Shown: in pieces, positions 1 through 11,037 of the stretch | How the letters are laid out: every line of letters begins with the position of its first letter | Numbering within the stretch: the stretch's first letter is position 1 | Assembly (NCBI GenBank): GCA_024220505.1 | Contig: JAKZZE010000018.1 | Span: 1,137,663-1,201,662, forward strand | Length of the DNA stretch: 64,000 nt | Reading direction: 5' to 3' | From: Rhizopus arrhizus | Taxonomy: Eukaryota > Mucoromycota > Mucoromycetes > Mucorales > Rhizopodaceae | Made by a program: the position numbers and the translations under genes | The notes under the pieces: model-generated | Database searches by the model: none | Told to the model about the DNA's origin: nothing | Seen by the model: the letters and a program-made list of their open reading frames with translations, nothing else

Positions 1-62
1 AAAGGACTATGATAGTAAACCCAGTTAAAATGAATATACAGTTTTTTAAAAAGAGAGCTGTC
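1..62. other. flank of LINE-A, unassigned
   Basis: AT-rich sequence before the first LINE. It has no similarity to the DNA preceding LINE-B, whose homology to LINE-A starts a few bases before the ORF1 start codon. I see no gene or motif here. An upstream in-frame ATG at position 9 would extend ORF1 into this stretch, but the shared start context (ATGGTTCTTTC) at position 63 argues that it is genomic flank. Confidence 0.4.
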
Positions 63-1472
63 ATGGTTCTTTCCGATAAAATATCTAACCAGTCAGTCAA
101 CGCAGTCACGCAGCGACCACAGACACCAGAGCCTACTACTAAATTGAAAAATATGCCCTGGTCCCAAGTAGTGGCCAGGAAGCGAACATCACTTATGAAT
201 GCTACTTTCGAAAACAATATTCACAACAGTCAACAAGACAAAGTTATTTACTCTAAAGTGTGGAGAGCAGGACGTTCTCCAGGTAGTGTCCTCCTGGACA
301 TGACTGATAGATCTGAATCGCCCGTGCAGCTTATGGCCTTAATTGCAAAATAATTTCCATCACAAATCGCGGTTGCAACTACCAAAGAAGGCAGTCGAAA
401 GATCGCTGAAATCAATTTTGATCCCTTAGATCCAGCTATTGATCAAATTCTTAAAGACGGCATCACTTTTGAAAATGATGCGGTTAGGCTTTTACCTTGT
501 CGAGCCTTAGATCCAGCTGTCCCTTTAGTTCGACTTCGACTATCGAACCTTCCCTTTCTTAAAGAGGACATTCTTAACGAACAATTAAAAATGAGTTTGG
601 AACCTTATGGCTCCGTTCTTGATTTGGGAATCCTACGAGAATCCCACACCGGTACCTATATGGGTACGGGCTATGCTATACTGAGTGTCCCAAAAAATGA
701 TGACAGATTCTCTCCCCTTTCTCACCATCTTCCTTGGTACCAGTCAGAAGATGAAGGCTTTTATGCTGTGTGGAGTGACATGCCCACCTACTGTCGTTAC
801 TGTCATGCTGAAGGACATGCCGTCCCTGATTGTCCAAAAAAACGGTCATCCCGTGTTTGTTGGAATTGTCGCACTAGTGGCCATATTGCTGCTGAATGCA
901 CAAAAAGCAAGAATAAGCCATTTAAAAAGGCCAGGAAAACTCCTAATGCTTCACAGGGTAGAATAGCTCAAGATGAGGTCCAGTCGAGCCAAGCTTCTAA
1001 TGGCATAGCTATGCCTAGCACCTCCCCCCAACCTCTCACTTCGAATATCATGAAACGTAAACGTTCTATTCGGAACGAATCTGGTGATGACCCAAAGATC
1101 CATTCCTCAAATTTGCTGACAACTGAAGAGGACTCTATCTTGGTATCCACTCAAGAGGTTTTGAAAGCTCTCTTCACTACACCCGCTGATTCGCAGGATG
1201 ATATTCAAATGAAAACTAACACTGAAAGTATCGACGATTCACATGTTGCTACAGACGAAGTTACTATGGACCAAGCCATCAAAAACATTCCTCAGTCTCA
1301 ACATCAGGTTGCCATGGATAGCCACCATAATGACGCCCCAACAGGATATAACTTTCGTCATGACTCTTTAGATAATCTGGGATTACCAATACCAGAATGT
1401 ATCCCTAGAGATCAGCAGCACGACACCACAGTGTTCAACATTGATGGTGCTCTAACCCAATCTAAGCAATAA
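63..1472 (+). pseudogene. LINE-A ORF1, zinc-knuckle nucleic-acid-binding protein (one nonsense codon)
   Basis: ORF1 of LINE-A, expected to coat element RNA. The frame is open from ATG 63 to TAA 1470-1472 except for one in-frame TAA at 351-353. A C-to-T change in a CAA codon is the simplest cause. The middle part has an RNA-recognition-like stretch also present in LINE-B (..VRLRLSNLPF.., ..YGSVLDLGIL..). Two CCHC-type knuckles follow near nt 790-895 (CRYCHAEGHAVPDC and CWNCRTSGHIAAEC). The C-terminal tail is polar and low in complexity. The stop overlaps the ORF2 start as TAATG, typical of termination-reinitiation coupling. Functional assignment rests on the knuckles and on LINE-B synteny. Confidence 0.85.
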
Positions 1473-1473
1473 T

Positions 1474-1501
1474 GAATAATAGATCGAAAGAACTATTATT
1501 C
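1474..1501 (+). other. hairpin at LINE-A ORF1/ORF2 junction
   Basis: GAATAATAG (1474-1482) is perfectly complementary to CTATTATTC (1493-1501), with a 10-nt loop. It lies immediately after the overlapping stop/start TAATG at 1470-1474. LINE-B has a different but equally perfect hairpin at the same place. A role in reinitiation at ORF2 is inferred. Confidence 0.55.
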
Positions 1502-1704
1502 AACATTTCTTCATTGAACTGTAACAGTTTGGTGAAGGCCCATGATACCCAAAAACAATACAATTTCATACGTTACTTACGCTCTTTAAATTTCAACATA
1601 ATGGCCTTTCAAGAAACACACACCACCACAGACCATGAAAACTTCATCAATGTACAATTTCAAGCATCTCAGTCCCTATGGACTCGCCATTGTGGCTTAC
1701 TTTT

Positions 1705-2282
1705 GTTGTAGAACAGCGTCTGATCATAACGGACATTGAATAATCACAACTAAAAGAAGTATATTAAAACTGATAAATCTTTATCAAATAAAATATATTC
1801 TTCTTCTTTTTTATATAAAACTATCACTATTAGATTCATCCTATAAAGTAAACATGAACAATAAATAAGTCATGACCTTTATTATTCATCATTTCTGTAA
1901 ATGAATAATAATGGATCAGGTACCTAGTCAACTATGATCTGACTGGAGGCATTTCATATAAATATATCTTTCCTCTCAATGAAGACGGGACAATTCTCCC
2001 AGATCAGTTAAAGAACAATAAGATCTATAAAACAACGAATTAAAAATTTTCATAATCGATTCAGTGATCATTCTTCAATCAAACATGTCAATTATTGGAT
2101 CTACGCTCATAACAACTCATTTACCCGCCAACTGATAGAAGAATATAAATAGTAGACTTTGTAATGATTTCTTTTGAACAATTAAGATTGTCTTAAATAA
2201 AGTTCAGTCTCAAAAAGTATTCTTTGGTTTTTTATCGCTACCTTAATTACTTTACCAGAACATAACAACTTTCGTTTTCTTC
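1705..2282. other. unidentified insertion in LINE-A ORF2
   Basis: About 580 bp of AT-rich DNA interrupts the endonuclease domain between the residues matching ..TWTKHCGIL.. of LINE-B and a later block beginning near 2283. I found no convincing ORF, terminal repeats or target duplication. Its identity is unknown. Confidence 0.5.
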
Positions 2283-2981
2283 CAAATATCAACTATCAGA
2301 CAATCTGATTCCGTCAAACCCTCGCATTATTCTATCCAAAATCAGTCATCCACAAAATCTTTATGCTCCTTTCCATATACTAGTGGTTTATGCTCCAGCT
2401 TCTACAGGTAAGGACAGAATAGAGTTTTTTGATTCTGTGTTAGATGCTCTCAATTCTGTATCTGATATTGACCCACACCGGATCATTATCCTTGGAGACT
2501 TCAATTATTCTTATCATCGTCGTAACTTGTCAACTTAAACATCTCTAAAATGGGTATCATATCTAGAGGAATCCTTTTATAACGTGATGCATAGTGGGGA
2601 CAATAGTAATATCCCAACATTCCGCCGCAATGATGAGATCTACTCTACAATCGATTACATCTTCATTAGTAATCAGATGCGCCCAATGCTTAAGTCTACC
2701 GATATACACCGACTACACTCTTCGTGGACTGATCATCAATTGCTCTCTCTTTCGATTAATTTAGGCCAAACTCTCACTGGGTTTGGTCTCTGGCGTGCCA
2801 ACCCCATTTTGGCTCAACAGAAAGCGTACCGCGTACAATTAAAGCAACGACTCACAGGTATTATATCTTCTTTGCCTAATCAGATGACAGCACAAGAGCA
2901 ATGGGACTACGTCCAATCTGAGATACGGCTATTTACTCAACGCTATGCAGTCGACTACACCAACCGGCGTAAAAAGTCAAT

Positions 2982-3450
2982 TAAGGTTGTTTTAATCGCA
3001 AGATTAAATAAAAAATTAAACAGAAAAACAATAGCAGCAATATAAAATTAAAATCCTTCTTTATTGCAGATTTCTTTATATTGCGAAAAGGCCTCGCTTT
3101 ATGGATAAAAAGTTGGCATCTATTTATATTCTTTGTGAGCGTAGATATAAAAGATATAGACTCGGTCACGATGTCGTGCTGAAGAACCAATGATTAAGCT
3201 AAAGCTTGTCGATGTTCTAATATATGCATCTGAAATTGAACAATAGAAATAATAACCAGTCAATTAACTTTGATCTAATTACTTTTGGGGTTGACAATTG
3301 ATTAGACTCTCTAGGATGACAGATATTGATCTTATTGTTCTAAATTTGGAAAAGTGTGGAATTGTTCAATCATAGTTTAATCTTTTGTGCATCGTTATTT
3401 ATTTTAATACAACTGATATCATATAGAAAATAACTATGTTTACAACAAAG
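2982..3450. other. unidentified insertion in LINE-A ORF2 linker
   Basis: About 470 bp separates ..NRRKK.. from ..LQRKRNAFLRS.., which are contiguous in LINE-B (..NWRKKQLNKLQKKRNRIL..). It is AT-rich, without recognisable coding capacity or clear terminal repeats. The edges are approximate. Confidence 0.5.
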
Positions 3451-4790
3451 GTCTTACAGCGCAAGCGTAATGCTTTCCTCCGAAGCCAGCCACCTATAGC
3501 CATCCGGCTACGGTGTCTTCCTGTTATGGACCAACAAAATTGAATCTCTTCAACAAGAGTTGGTGGATATTGCAGCATTAAAGGCGGGAATACGTTGAAG
3601 AGAACATGGAGAGAAATTGGCCGGTTATCTCAAGCGGATACATCAGGTACAAACCGTCGAACAGAGCATAAACTGTTTACAATATACTACATCGAGATCG
3701 ACTGTATCCTCTCGTACACAACTCCTGGAGGCTAGTCAAGCATTTTACCAAGAACTCTATTCCGTTGATCCTGTGGATGAGCATGATATTGATTGCTACC
3801 TGCAAGATATAGCAGATCTACCACAATTAAATGAAGATGATCGTCATTATCTCACTTCTCCAATTACAATTGAGGGCATAATTGAACAGTCAAAGAAAGT
3901 CATTGGGAAGCAAAGTAGTCCTGGATAGGATGGTTTAGGTTATGTCTTCATGCATCTCATTTATCAGTTCTCACCGTTAAAGGATCTTATTACCAAGATA
4001 TACAACACCGCGCTAGCTACTGATTCCTTTCCTTCATCATGGCAAGATTTACGTGTACGATTACTGCCAAAGAAAGGGGATCTCTCTACCCTAAAAAATT
4101 GGAGACCAATTTCCTTGATCAACTGTGATGCAAAGATCTACACGCGCATTATTAACCAACGGATGAGATCCGTTATGGACACAATTGTCAATCATTATCA
4201 AACTGGTTTTCTTGGTGATCGCTTTATAGCTGAAAATGACATGATTCTCAACATACTCATGGAACAAGCTCATGTTCAAAAAAGGCCTGAGATTGGTCTC
4301 TTATTAGATCAAGAAAAGGCCTATGATCGCGTCCACCCTATGTACTTGCGTCAAACAATGCTAGCCTTTGGTTTTCCTCCATCTTTAGTCCATTCTCTTG
4401 AGAGTCTTTTCTTTGGAAATGCGGTGAGAATCAATATCAATGGGTATTTTACCAACAGAATTGATCAGCGTCGTGGTCTTCGATAAGGCGATCCATTATC
4501 GCCTCTTCTTTTCAACATTGCGATGGAACCGTTTCTTCGACATATCCTTCAAGATTCTTCCTTTCAAGGCTTCCAATTCCAAGTTGTGAGCAACTCGGCC
4601 ACCACAACATCCAATACCATGCCCCCTCCCTTAAAGGTACTTGCCTATGCGGGTGATGTATGTGTCCTGTTGCATTCCACGGATGATTACTGTCGCCTAC
4701 GCCACCATTTAGACCGCTATGGGTCTGTATCCAATGCTAAGGTTAATATTCACAAGACTGAAGCATTTTCTTTGGATGGACGCTCCTGTT

Positions 4791-4921
4791 GTATAATGGT
4801 AATAGTTATTAAGAAAAAGGTAGAAACAAAAATAAAGAAACAGTGTAGGTACTTTTTGAGACTGATCTTTGTTTCAGTTTAAGTTAAAGTAAAAATTATT
4901 CTAATTGAAGGCAGGTATTTA
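4791..4921. other. unassigned AT-rich stretch between LINE-A and Tc1-A
   Basis: The remnant after truncated LINE-A and before the TA target site of Tc1-A (TA at 4920-4921). Before Tc1-A inserted it was contiguous with the sequence now starting at 18285. Nothing recognisable. Confidence 0.4.
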
Positions 4922-5516
4922 CAGTAGGTCAAAAAATTGCTGCAAGGAATCCATTTTTCTCAATTTTTGTAGCGTACATCCTGCCACAATGGTACAAACT
5001 GCCTCTGTTTCCACATAGTAGATTTCCTACATGTCTTGAAAAGTCCGAAAGAGTTTAAGCCCTATTGGATAAGTATTGAAGGAAGTATGAGGCGCGCAAT
5101 TTGAAAATTTGAAAAAACGAAAATTTGAACGCAATGAATTTATTTATTAATATTTAGTTGATCCTCCTTTTCTATTAATAACCTCTTGAATTCTTACCGG
5201 CATGCTATCGATGTACCTTTGGCAAAGTTCTTTATCAAATCCATTCCATGCTTTTTGTACTCGTTCCCAAAGCTCATCCGTATTCTTTGCTCTACGTTCG
5301 TAACAGCTGAGCTTTAACTTCAGCTGATGCCATACATGTTCTATTGGATTTAAGTCCGGACTCTGAGCTGGCCAATCGTTAATATAACTCTATTGGTGAC
5401 TATTCAACCAGGCTACTGTAGATTTTATCTTGTGCTTTGGGTCATTATCATGCTGAAAGTAAATGTAGGACCAGTCGGAATTATAGTGCTCCATAGTATC
5501 ACGAAGCGTGGTGTTC

Positions 5517-5529
5517 AAATTATGCTGGT
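5517..5529 (+). repeat. target-site duplication of LINE-B, left copy
   Basis: AAATTATGCTGGT, 13 bp, recurs at 11025-11037 straight after the LINE-B poly(A) tail. It belongs to the Tc1-A sequence. Confidence 0.9.
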
Positions 5530-5532
5530 GGC

Positions 5533-6984
5533 ATGGTTCTTTCGTATAAAAATCATTACCCAAGTTCAAACTCAGCTAACCCTGGGAAGAACGCACCCAA
5601 CAATTCAAACTATGCTTGGACCAAGGTCGTTACGAAGAATATCTCATCTTTGAAACACCCTCCTCCTGGCAACGATTACCGAAATCGAAAACACCGTTCT
5701 CCTGTCGCTTCTCGTCGCAGCAGCGTTGCATCTGCGGATTCGTTATTTAGCAATGTGTCTATTGCCCAACATCCCTCAACCATCCGTCCATTTATAAAAG
5801 GAATGGAAAAGCACAGTATTTTAGTGGATGTTACTGATGTGAAAGATGCCGAATTGTTAAAAAAGGCATTCCAAGAATTTAATAAAGTTGAAAGTGAGAA
5901 TGAGGACGGCGATGAAGACTACCTTGGTCGCTCGTTAATTAAGCGTACCTATCTGAATCGCACATTCATTGAAACGCAATGGACCCTAGGTAGCCGAGGC
6001 TATACCACTATTTTGAATGATGGTATCACTTTGTCCGATGGCACCTTTGTGAAAGGGTATAAAAGTCTTCCTTCTGATGCCAAAATCGTCCGTTTGAGAC
6101 TTGAAAGATTACCTCTCCGCCCTGTTAAGAAGTTGACAAAAGAGATGGAAGCCAGGCTTTCTTGCTTTGGCGAAGTGCTTGACCTTGGCTTGATTAAATC
6201 AGGAGGTTGTAACGTTGGTATTGGCTATGCCACGCTGAATATCGACCCTGTTGAGAGCCCACTTGAACACCTGGAAAAACTTCAGAGAGTGATTGACTGG
6301 GATGACGGCGAAGGCGACATTCGTCATGTATATCTGCAATGGGATGAGATGCCTCCCTTCTGCCGTATTTGCCAGAAAGAGGATCATTGTAGAGCCGACT
6401 GCCCTGACCTGAAAAAGTACTTGGAGTGCTACAACTGTAACAAGAAGGGGCACATGATGCGTAACTGTCCCCGCAACAACCATATAAATCCGGTCGTTAC
6501 TCCCAATAAGAAAAAGAATATTGCAGCACCCACTAAGGCCACGCGTAAGGGGGAGGTTGCTCGCCAAATCATTACTCGGCCAACCAGTAGCGGTGACCAA
6601 CAGCAAACAGCTGCACCGGTTAATGGTCTCCAGACTGGTTTACGCTCAAACAATGCTGACACACACCATCCTACGAATACGGAAGATGCCGACATGTCAG
6701 AAAACGACATAATTAATACGGAAAAGGAGGATGATCCTATGAACGGCACGACAGGTTCTGATCATCCTAACAGAGAGTCTAACAAGATTAGAACAATTGA
6801 AAGCGACGATGAAGATCTCACAACCCTTTGCCGCGATCTAGATAACCGACCGACCAAACACCCTAGAGTGGATTTGAATAAGGATGTTACAAACTCAAAG
6901 ACCGATCAGTGTGATAGTATAGAATCACAAGCTTCCAGTAACTATGAGGATACCGGAGGCAACAGTTCAACCAACCGACAATAA
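5533..6984 (+). CDS. LINE-B ORF1, zinc-knuckle nucleic-acid-binding protein
   Basis: A 483-residue protein, open throughout. The first 80 residues are basic and Ser/Asn-rich. Residues about 100-260 contain an RRM-like region (..KIVRLRLERLPLRP.., ..CFGEVLDLGLI.., ..GIGYATLNI..) shared with LINE-A. Two CCHC knuckles lie at about residues 277-311 (CRICQKEDHCRADC, CYNCNKKGHMMRNC). The tail is acidic. The family role is RNA binding and RNP formation in the cytoplasm with return to the nucleus; that is known for LINE ORF1 proteins and inferred here. The start at 5533 is shared with LINE-A. No foreign 5' UTR precedes it. Confidence 0.88.
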   Translation: MVLSYKNHYPSSNSANPGKNAPNNSNYAWTKVVTKNISSLKHPPPGNDYRNRKHRSPVASRRSSVASADSLFSNVSIAQHPSTIRPFIKGMEKHSILVDVTDVKDAELLKKAFQEFNKVESENEDGDEDYLGRSLIKRTYLNRTFIETQWTLGSRGYTTILNDGITLSDGTFVKGYKSLPSDAKIVRLRLERLPLRPVKKLTKEMEARLSCFGEVLDLGLIKSGGCNVGIGYATLNIDPVESPLEHLEKLQRVIDWDDGEGDIRHVYLQWDEMPPFCRICQKEDHCRADCPDLKKYLECYNCNKKGHMMRNCPRNNHINPVVTPNKKKNIAAPTKATRKGEVARQIITRPTSSGDQQQTAAPVNGLQTGLRSNNADTHHPTNTEDADMSENDIINTEKEDDPMNGTTGSDHPNRESNKIRTIESDDEDLTTLCRDLDNRPTKHPRVDLNKDVTNSKTDQCDSIESQASSNYEDTGGNSSTNRQ

Positions 6985-7016
6985 TTTTAATGTTATTACA
7001 CAATAACATTAAAATT
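6983..7016 (+). other. perfect 15-bp hairpin spanning the LINE-B ORF2 start
   Basis: AATTTTAATGTTATT (6983-6997) pairs with AATAACATTAAAATT (7002-7016) around a 4-nt loop (ACAC). The ORF1 stop (TAA 6982-6984) touches its 5' foot and the ORF2 ATG (6990-6992) is inside the 5' arm. LINE-A has a non-homologous hairpin at the same junction, which suggests selection for structure rather than sequence. Confidence 0.65.
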
Positions 7017-10000
7017 GCCACACTCAACTGTCGTGGCCTCACCAAAATAAATCAAGAAAAGAAACAAAAAAAATTCATTCGCTTCCTTCGCAACTCTGGT
7101 GTTGATATCTTGGTTCTTCAAGAAACTCATGCCAGCAATATGATCATTCAAGACTCGTTTAATATGCAGTTCCAAACACATTCAAGTACTTGGACCAAAC
7201 ACTGCGGTATACTCTCCTTAAATAAACATTATTCAGTTTCTACTAATTGTGTAGGAATTGATGGTAGATTCATTTTATCGAGCATCGTGCCTTCTATTCA
7301 CTATGCTTCCTATGACAACACTACCAATAACCAACAAACAATCCTTCAGATCTTAAACATATATGCTCCAGCTGTCCGCCAAGAAAGAAAACTCTTCTAT
7401 GCACAACTAATGGACACTTCAATAATACGCAACCTATTACGTGATACCATCGGTCATTTATTCATTATGGGCGATTTCAATCACACTTACAGCTCTTCCT
7501 CCACCATTCTCCCAACTGGTACCACGCGGGAATGGATAGACTGTTTGCAGTTGCACTACCACGATTGTTTTGAACATGATAAACTGGCTACCTTTCGTAG
7601 GGGTGAACACTTTTCTACCATTGACCATATATTTTGTCGACCCGATACCTCGCTCAATGTCAAGGAAAAACACCAAGGTTTTCTCAACAGTGATTGGACA
7701 GATCACTCAATGTTGGAAATCTCGTTTATGTTCAATATCCCTGATCAAGGACCCGGCACATGGAAAGCTAACCCTTTCTTAGCCAAAAACATCCACTTCA
7801 AACATGCTTTTCAAGATCATCTACAGTATCTCCAATCACAGTTACCTTCACAGGCCGAGTACCTAGCTGATCGAGAAATCTGGGACTGGATCAAAGTTCA
7901 AGCCAAGACGTTTATCCGAACTTTTCAACTGCAACAAAACAATTGGCGGAAAAAGCAACTGAATAAGCTACAAAAGAAGCGTAATCGAATTTTGAGGACC
8001 TACAAGCACTTCAACATTCTGAATACAGTCTTGCCAACTATTGAACAGCAAATTGGATCTCTTCAAGATCAAATATCCGAGATTGAATGTCTTAAAGCTG
8101 GGAAATTCTGGAGAGAGAACAATGAAAAGTCCCCTGGCTTCTTGAAAAGGTTGATTAAGACTCGAGAAAGTCAAAGGTATATACCAAACTTAACCGACCC
8201 AGTAACGGAGACTATGCGTTCCTCCAAAGAAGAGAAGATGAATATTGTGGAAGCGTTTTATGGTCAGCTGTACGATCCAGATCCTGTCGATGACTCTGCG
8301 ATGACCTCCATCTTGACTCACATCCCCGATTCGTGCAAACTTACTGACACTCAAAAAGCAACCTTGACGGAGCCGATTACGATCGAGGATGTACTCCTTT
8401 ATAGCAAACGCTCGCCAAAAAAAAGTAGCCCTGGCCCAGACGGCTTGCCCTATGAAATCTTGAACTTGATCGTGGCATTCGAGCCTTTCCACTCGTTGAT
8501 CTGTCGCGTCTATAACGATGCCTTAGACCACGGTGTATTTCCAGCTACTTGGGACGAATCACTGATGAGCTTACTCCCCAAAAAAGGAGACTTGACTCAA
8601 ATGAAAAATTACCGTCCGATTTCATTGGTAAATACTGATACAAAGATATTTACTCGGCTTGTCAACAGCCGGCTTATGCGTGTCTCTCGCAAGATTGTCA
8701 ATGAGAATCAACTTGGCTTCATACCTGGTCGCTATATTGCAGAAAATGGAATGATCACTCAAATCATAATGGAACACGCCGCCTGCCAATCTTCCTCTGA
8801 CGATAAGAGCCTAGCCTTACTACTAGATCAGGAGAAAGCGTATGATCGGATCAATTTACATTACTTGGAGCAAGTCATGCTTACTTGGGGCTTTCCAGCT
8901 TCAATTGTGAACAGCATCATCACCATGCTTGCCAACAACCGTATCAAGATCAACGTTAATGGGTTTACCTCAGCTGATGTTTTTAAACGAAGAGGCTTGA
9001 AACAGGGCGACCCCATATCACCCATCCTGTACAATCTTGCTTTGGAGCCAATTTTTAAGGTCAGTCCTACAAGACTCTACCTACTCTGGCTACATTATGG
9101 CTTTACAACCTCATCTTGTTACTGGCGGCTCTACTGATGCTTCGGTGAACGTCAAGATCCTTTGCTATGCTGATGATACGCTCGTATTCATCAAGAACTT
9201 ACAGGATCTCTCCAGGTTAAAACATCATATAGAAGTTTATAGTCGATCTTCTAATGCTCGCATCAATTACAACAAAGTGGAAACCATCTCGCTATCAGGT
9301 CGAGACCACTCTAGCTATTGGGGGCGAGATCTAACTGATATGAATATACCTCGAATTCATCTACCAACAAATCCAGATCCTATCGTGTATCTTGGTTTCC
9401 CATTAATACAGTCCAGCCTCCAACGTCGCACATTCATGTCTCAGTTTACCAACAAGATCAAACAGATTGCCTTACTGCACTCAACTCGCTCCTTATCGAT
9501 ACTTGGTCGAGCAACAATTGTCAATTCTCTGCTACTCTCTATGTGCTGGTATCTGTTCCGGGTAACTCCCATAACTAAATCAGATATCTCCAAAATTCGC
9601 TCAGTAGTATCCAAATTTATGAACCAAGGAATCTTCCCGCGGATAAAATGGACCATATTGACACTTCCAAAGCATCTTGGTGGTCTTAACCTGATTGACC
9701 CTCACATTCAGCAAGCTGCCTTATACTTTCGATGGATCCAACCACTATTGGTTACCAGACAACGATCTCGTCCTTCGAAAGTTACAAGATTGTTACGAAT
9801 ACACTTGAAAAACACGTACAACACGCAGCACCATGAAATACCTCTTTTGTTTCAAGATGGACGGAAGTCAACTCAACTTCGTTTATTCAACATTTGCAAC
9901 CTGCTAACCAAGTCAATTGATTTAATTCCAAGGAATTTCAGCACAATGGAGCTCAATCCACACGCATGTTTACTATTGCCCATCCAAGACATTTTCATGC

Positions 10001-10881
10001 ATCCTGAACAACGTTTCAAGTTTCCTTCGATCTGTGGTCAGATGAAAGTACAAGATCTATTTCAGTACAATCAGCAAACACACACGATTGCAAGAATCCC
10101 ACATGCTGATATGGACAACCGATTTAAACGAGCTGCCAACAAAATCTTCCGTGGTGTCGAAGCCAGCAAGTTGTTCCTCAGTTACTTCTTTGGTAAACAT
10201 TGCATACCAGATGCATCTCGCCCTCAACAAATAGATACATCTATCGACGAGGATCCACCACAGCTCAGCTTTACCCCATTCGTCGACTGCTTGCAATTCA
10301 CACTTCCTTCCACCAAAAGCTTCACCGATGTGACAACAAAAATATTTCGCAAAACCTGCAACCAACTCAACACTGCACCAAAATACTTGACAGATATTCT
10401 TCCTCAGCGCTGGTTGGCCTTTTGGAGTCTTTATCTTACTGCAACACAACGAAATGTTATTTATCGGCTTATCAACAAAAAAATACCGCATAAAGATATA
10501 CTTCACAAATTCTTTCCCGACAAATTCGATACTCCTAATTGTTCATTTTGTGCATCTACTATCGATTCCTTGCAACACTTTCTCTTCGATTGCCCTGTCA
10601 AACAAGTCGTTTGGCAAGGTCTTGTTCGCGAATTCCTATGGCCAACAGTGGACACGCAAGATATTTTTAAAGCTTTTACCACATTAGACTACTACTCTGT
10701 TTCCTACTGTCAATCCTCCGATATCACCGCAGAATCAGTCCTCATCATTGCCCTTGGCCAAGTTTGGAAATGCCACTGGCAAAGCATTTTCAACCAACAA
10801 CCGTTCTTGTCAAGCACTGTACTACAGGCTATCCGCAACAATGTCCAACAACACATCGCTGAAGAAGGTGACCTCGACTAG
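6990..10881 (+). pseudogene. LINE-B ORF2, endonuclease/reverse transcriptase with one frameshift
   Basis: The protein is about 1297 residues. N-terminal APE-type endonuclease: LNCRGLT (about residue 11), QETHA (about 44), GDFNHTY (about 160), TIDHIF (about 210), SDWTDHSM (about 234). Reverse transcriptase: SSPGPDGLPYEI (about 479), PKKGDLTQMKNYRPISL (about 530), LDQEKAYDR (about 612), LKQGDPISPILYN (about 670) and the intact active site YADD (about 726). A C-terminal zinc-finger-like CxxC..H..C block (CSFCASTIDSLQHF..DC) sits near residue 1185. Near nt 9050 one extra base in the run CCAATTTTTAAGG shifts the frame; dropping it gives EPFLRSVLQDS, which matches LINE-A. The frameshift could be a recent mutation or a sequencing slip in a homopolymer. 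Endonuclease nicks target DNA and RT copies the RNA in place (family knowledge). Confidence 0.9.
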
Positions 10882-11024
10882 TACCCCTCTATCAACCTTA
10901 TCTTTCTTTTTATTGTACGCATTCTTTTATTATCATTAACTCTTTTAATTTGCGCCCGCCTCTTACCGAAACCAATCATTTTGGGTAACGCGGAGCAATA
11001 AATAAAAACCTTTTAAAAAAAAAA
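10882..11024 (+). other. LINE-B 3' UTR and poly(A)
   Basis: A short 3' UTR with an imperfect stem (TTACCGAAA near 10966, TTTTGGGTAA near 10980), a possible RT recognition hairpin, followed by AATAAA-like sequence and a pure A run that passes into the right target duplication. Confidence 0.7.
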
Positions 11025-11037
11025 AAATTATGCTGGT
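11025..11037 (+). repeat. target-site duplication of LINE-B, right copy
   Basis: AAATTATGCTGGT, identical to 5517-5529. Confidence 0.9.

Larger units (their letters stand above)
63..4790 (+). mobile_element. LINE-A, decayed non-LTR retrotransposon
   Basis: Two-ORF LINE with a zinc-knuckle ORF1 and an endonuclease plus reverse transcriptase ORF2. It is colinear with LINE-B at 5530-11024 but clearly diverged from it. It carries nonsense codons, frameshifts and two foreign insertions (about 1705-2282 and 2982-3450). It stops about 60 residues past the RT active site, so the last third of ORF2, the 3' UTR and the tail are missing. Old and inactive. Confidence 0.85.
1472..4790 (+). pseudogene. 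LINE-A ORF2, endonuclease/reverse transcriptase (heavily degraded)
   Basis: The gene starts at ATG 1472, overlapping the ORF1 stop. Endonuclease pieces remain: LNCNS and QETHT near the start, GDFNYSY near 2500, TIDYIFIS near 2650 and SSWTDHQLLSL near 2725. RT pieces follow: LLPKKGDLSTLKNWRPISL near 4065, LLLDQEKAYDR near 4300 and GLR-stop-GDPLSP near 4480. The active-site YADD is YAGD here (near 4650), so the catalytic loop is damaged as well. Stops occur near 1709, 2537, 3926 and 4484; the last replaces a Gln conserved in LINE-B (CAA to TAA). A frameshift lies near 3590. Two insertions split the endonuclease and the linker, and the protein is cut off at about 4790. Confidence 0.85.
5530..11024 (+). 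mobile_element. LINE-B, nearly intact non-LTR retrotransposon
   Basis: A 5.5-kb element with ORF1, ORF2, a short 3' UTR and a poly(A) tail (about 11015-11024 and running into the duplication). It is flanked by a 13-bp target-site duplication, as expected for target-primed reverse transcription. The 5' end lies only three bases before the ORF1 ATG. Apart from one frameshift in ORF2 the coding regions look intact, so the insertion is fairly recent and younger than Tc1-A. Confidence 0.95.

Noticed and set aside
63..4790. Repeat-induced point mutation as cause of LINE-A decay
   Set aside because: Several stops fit C-to-T changes (CAA to TAA), but others are frameshifts and A-to-G changes, and the composition is not skewed as in strong RIP. 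Insufficient evidence from one copy.
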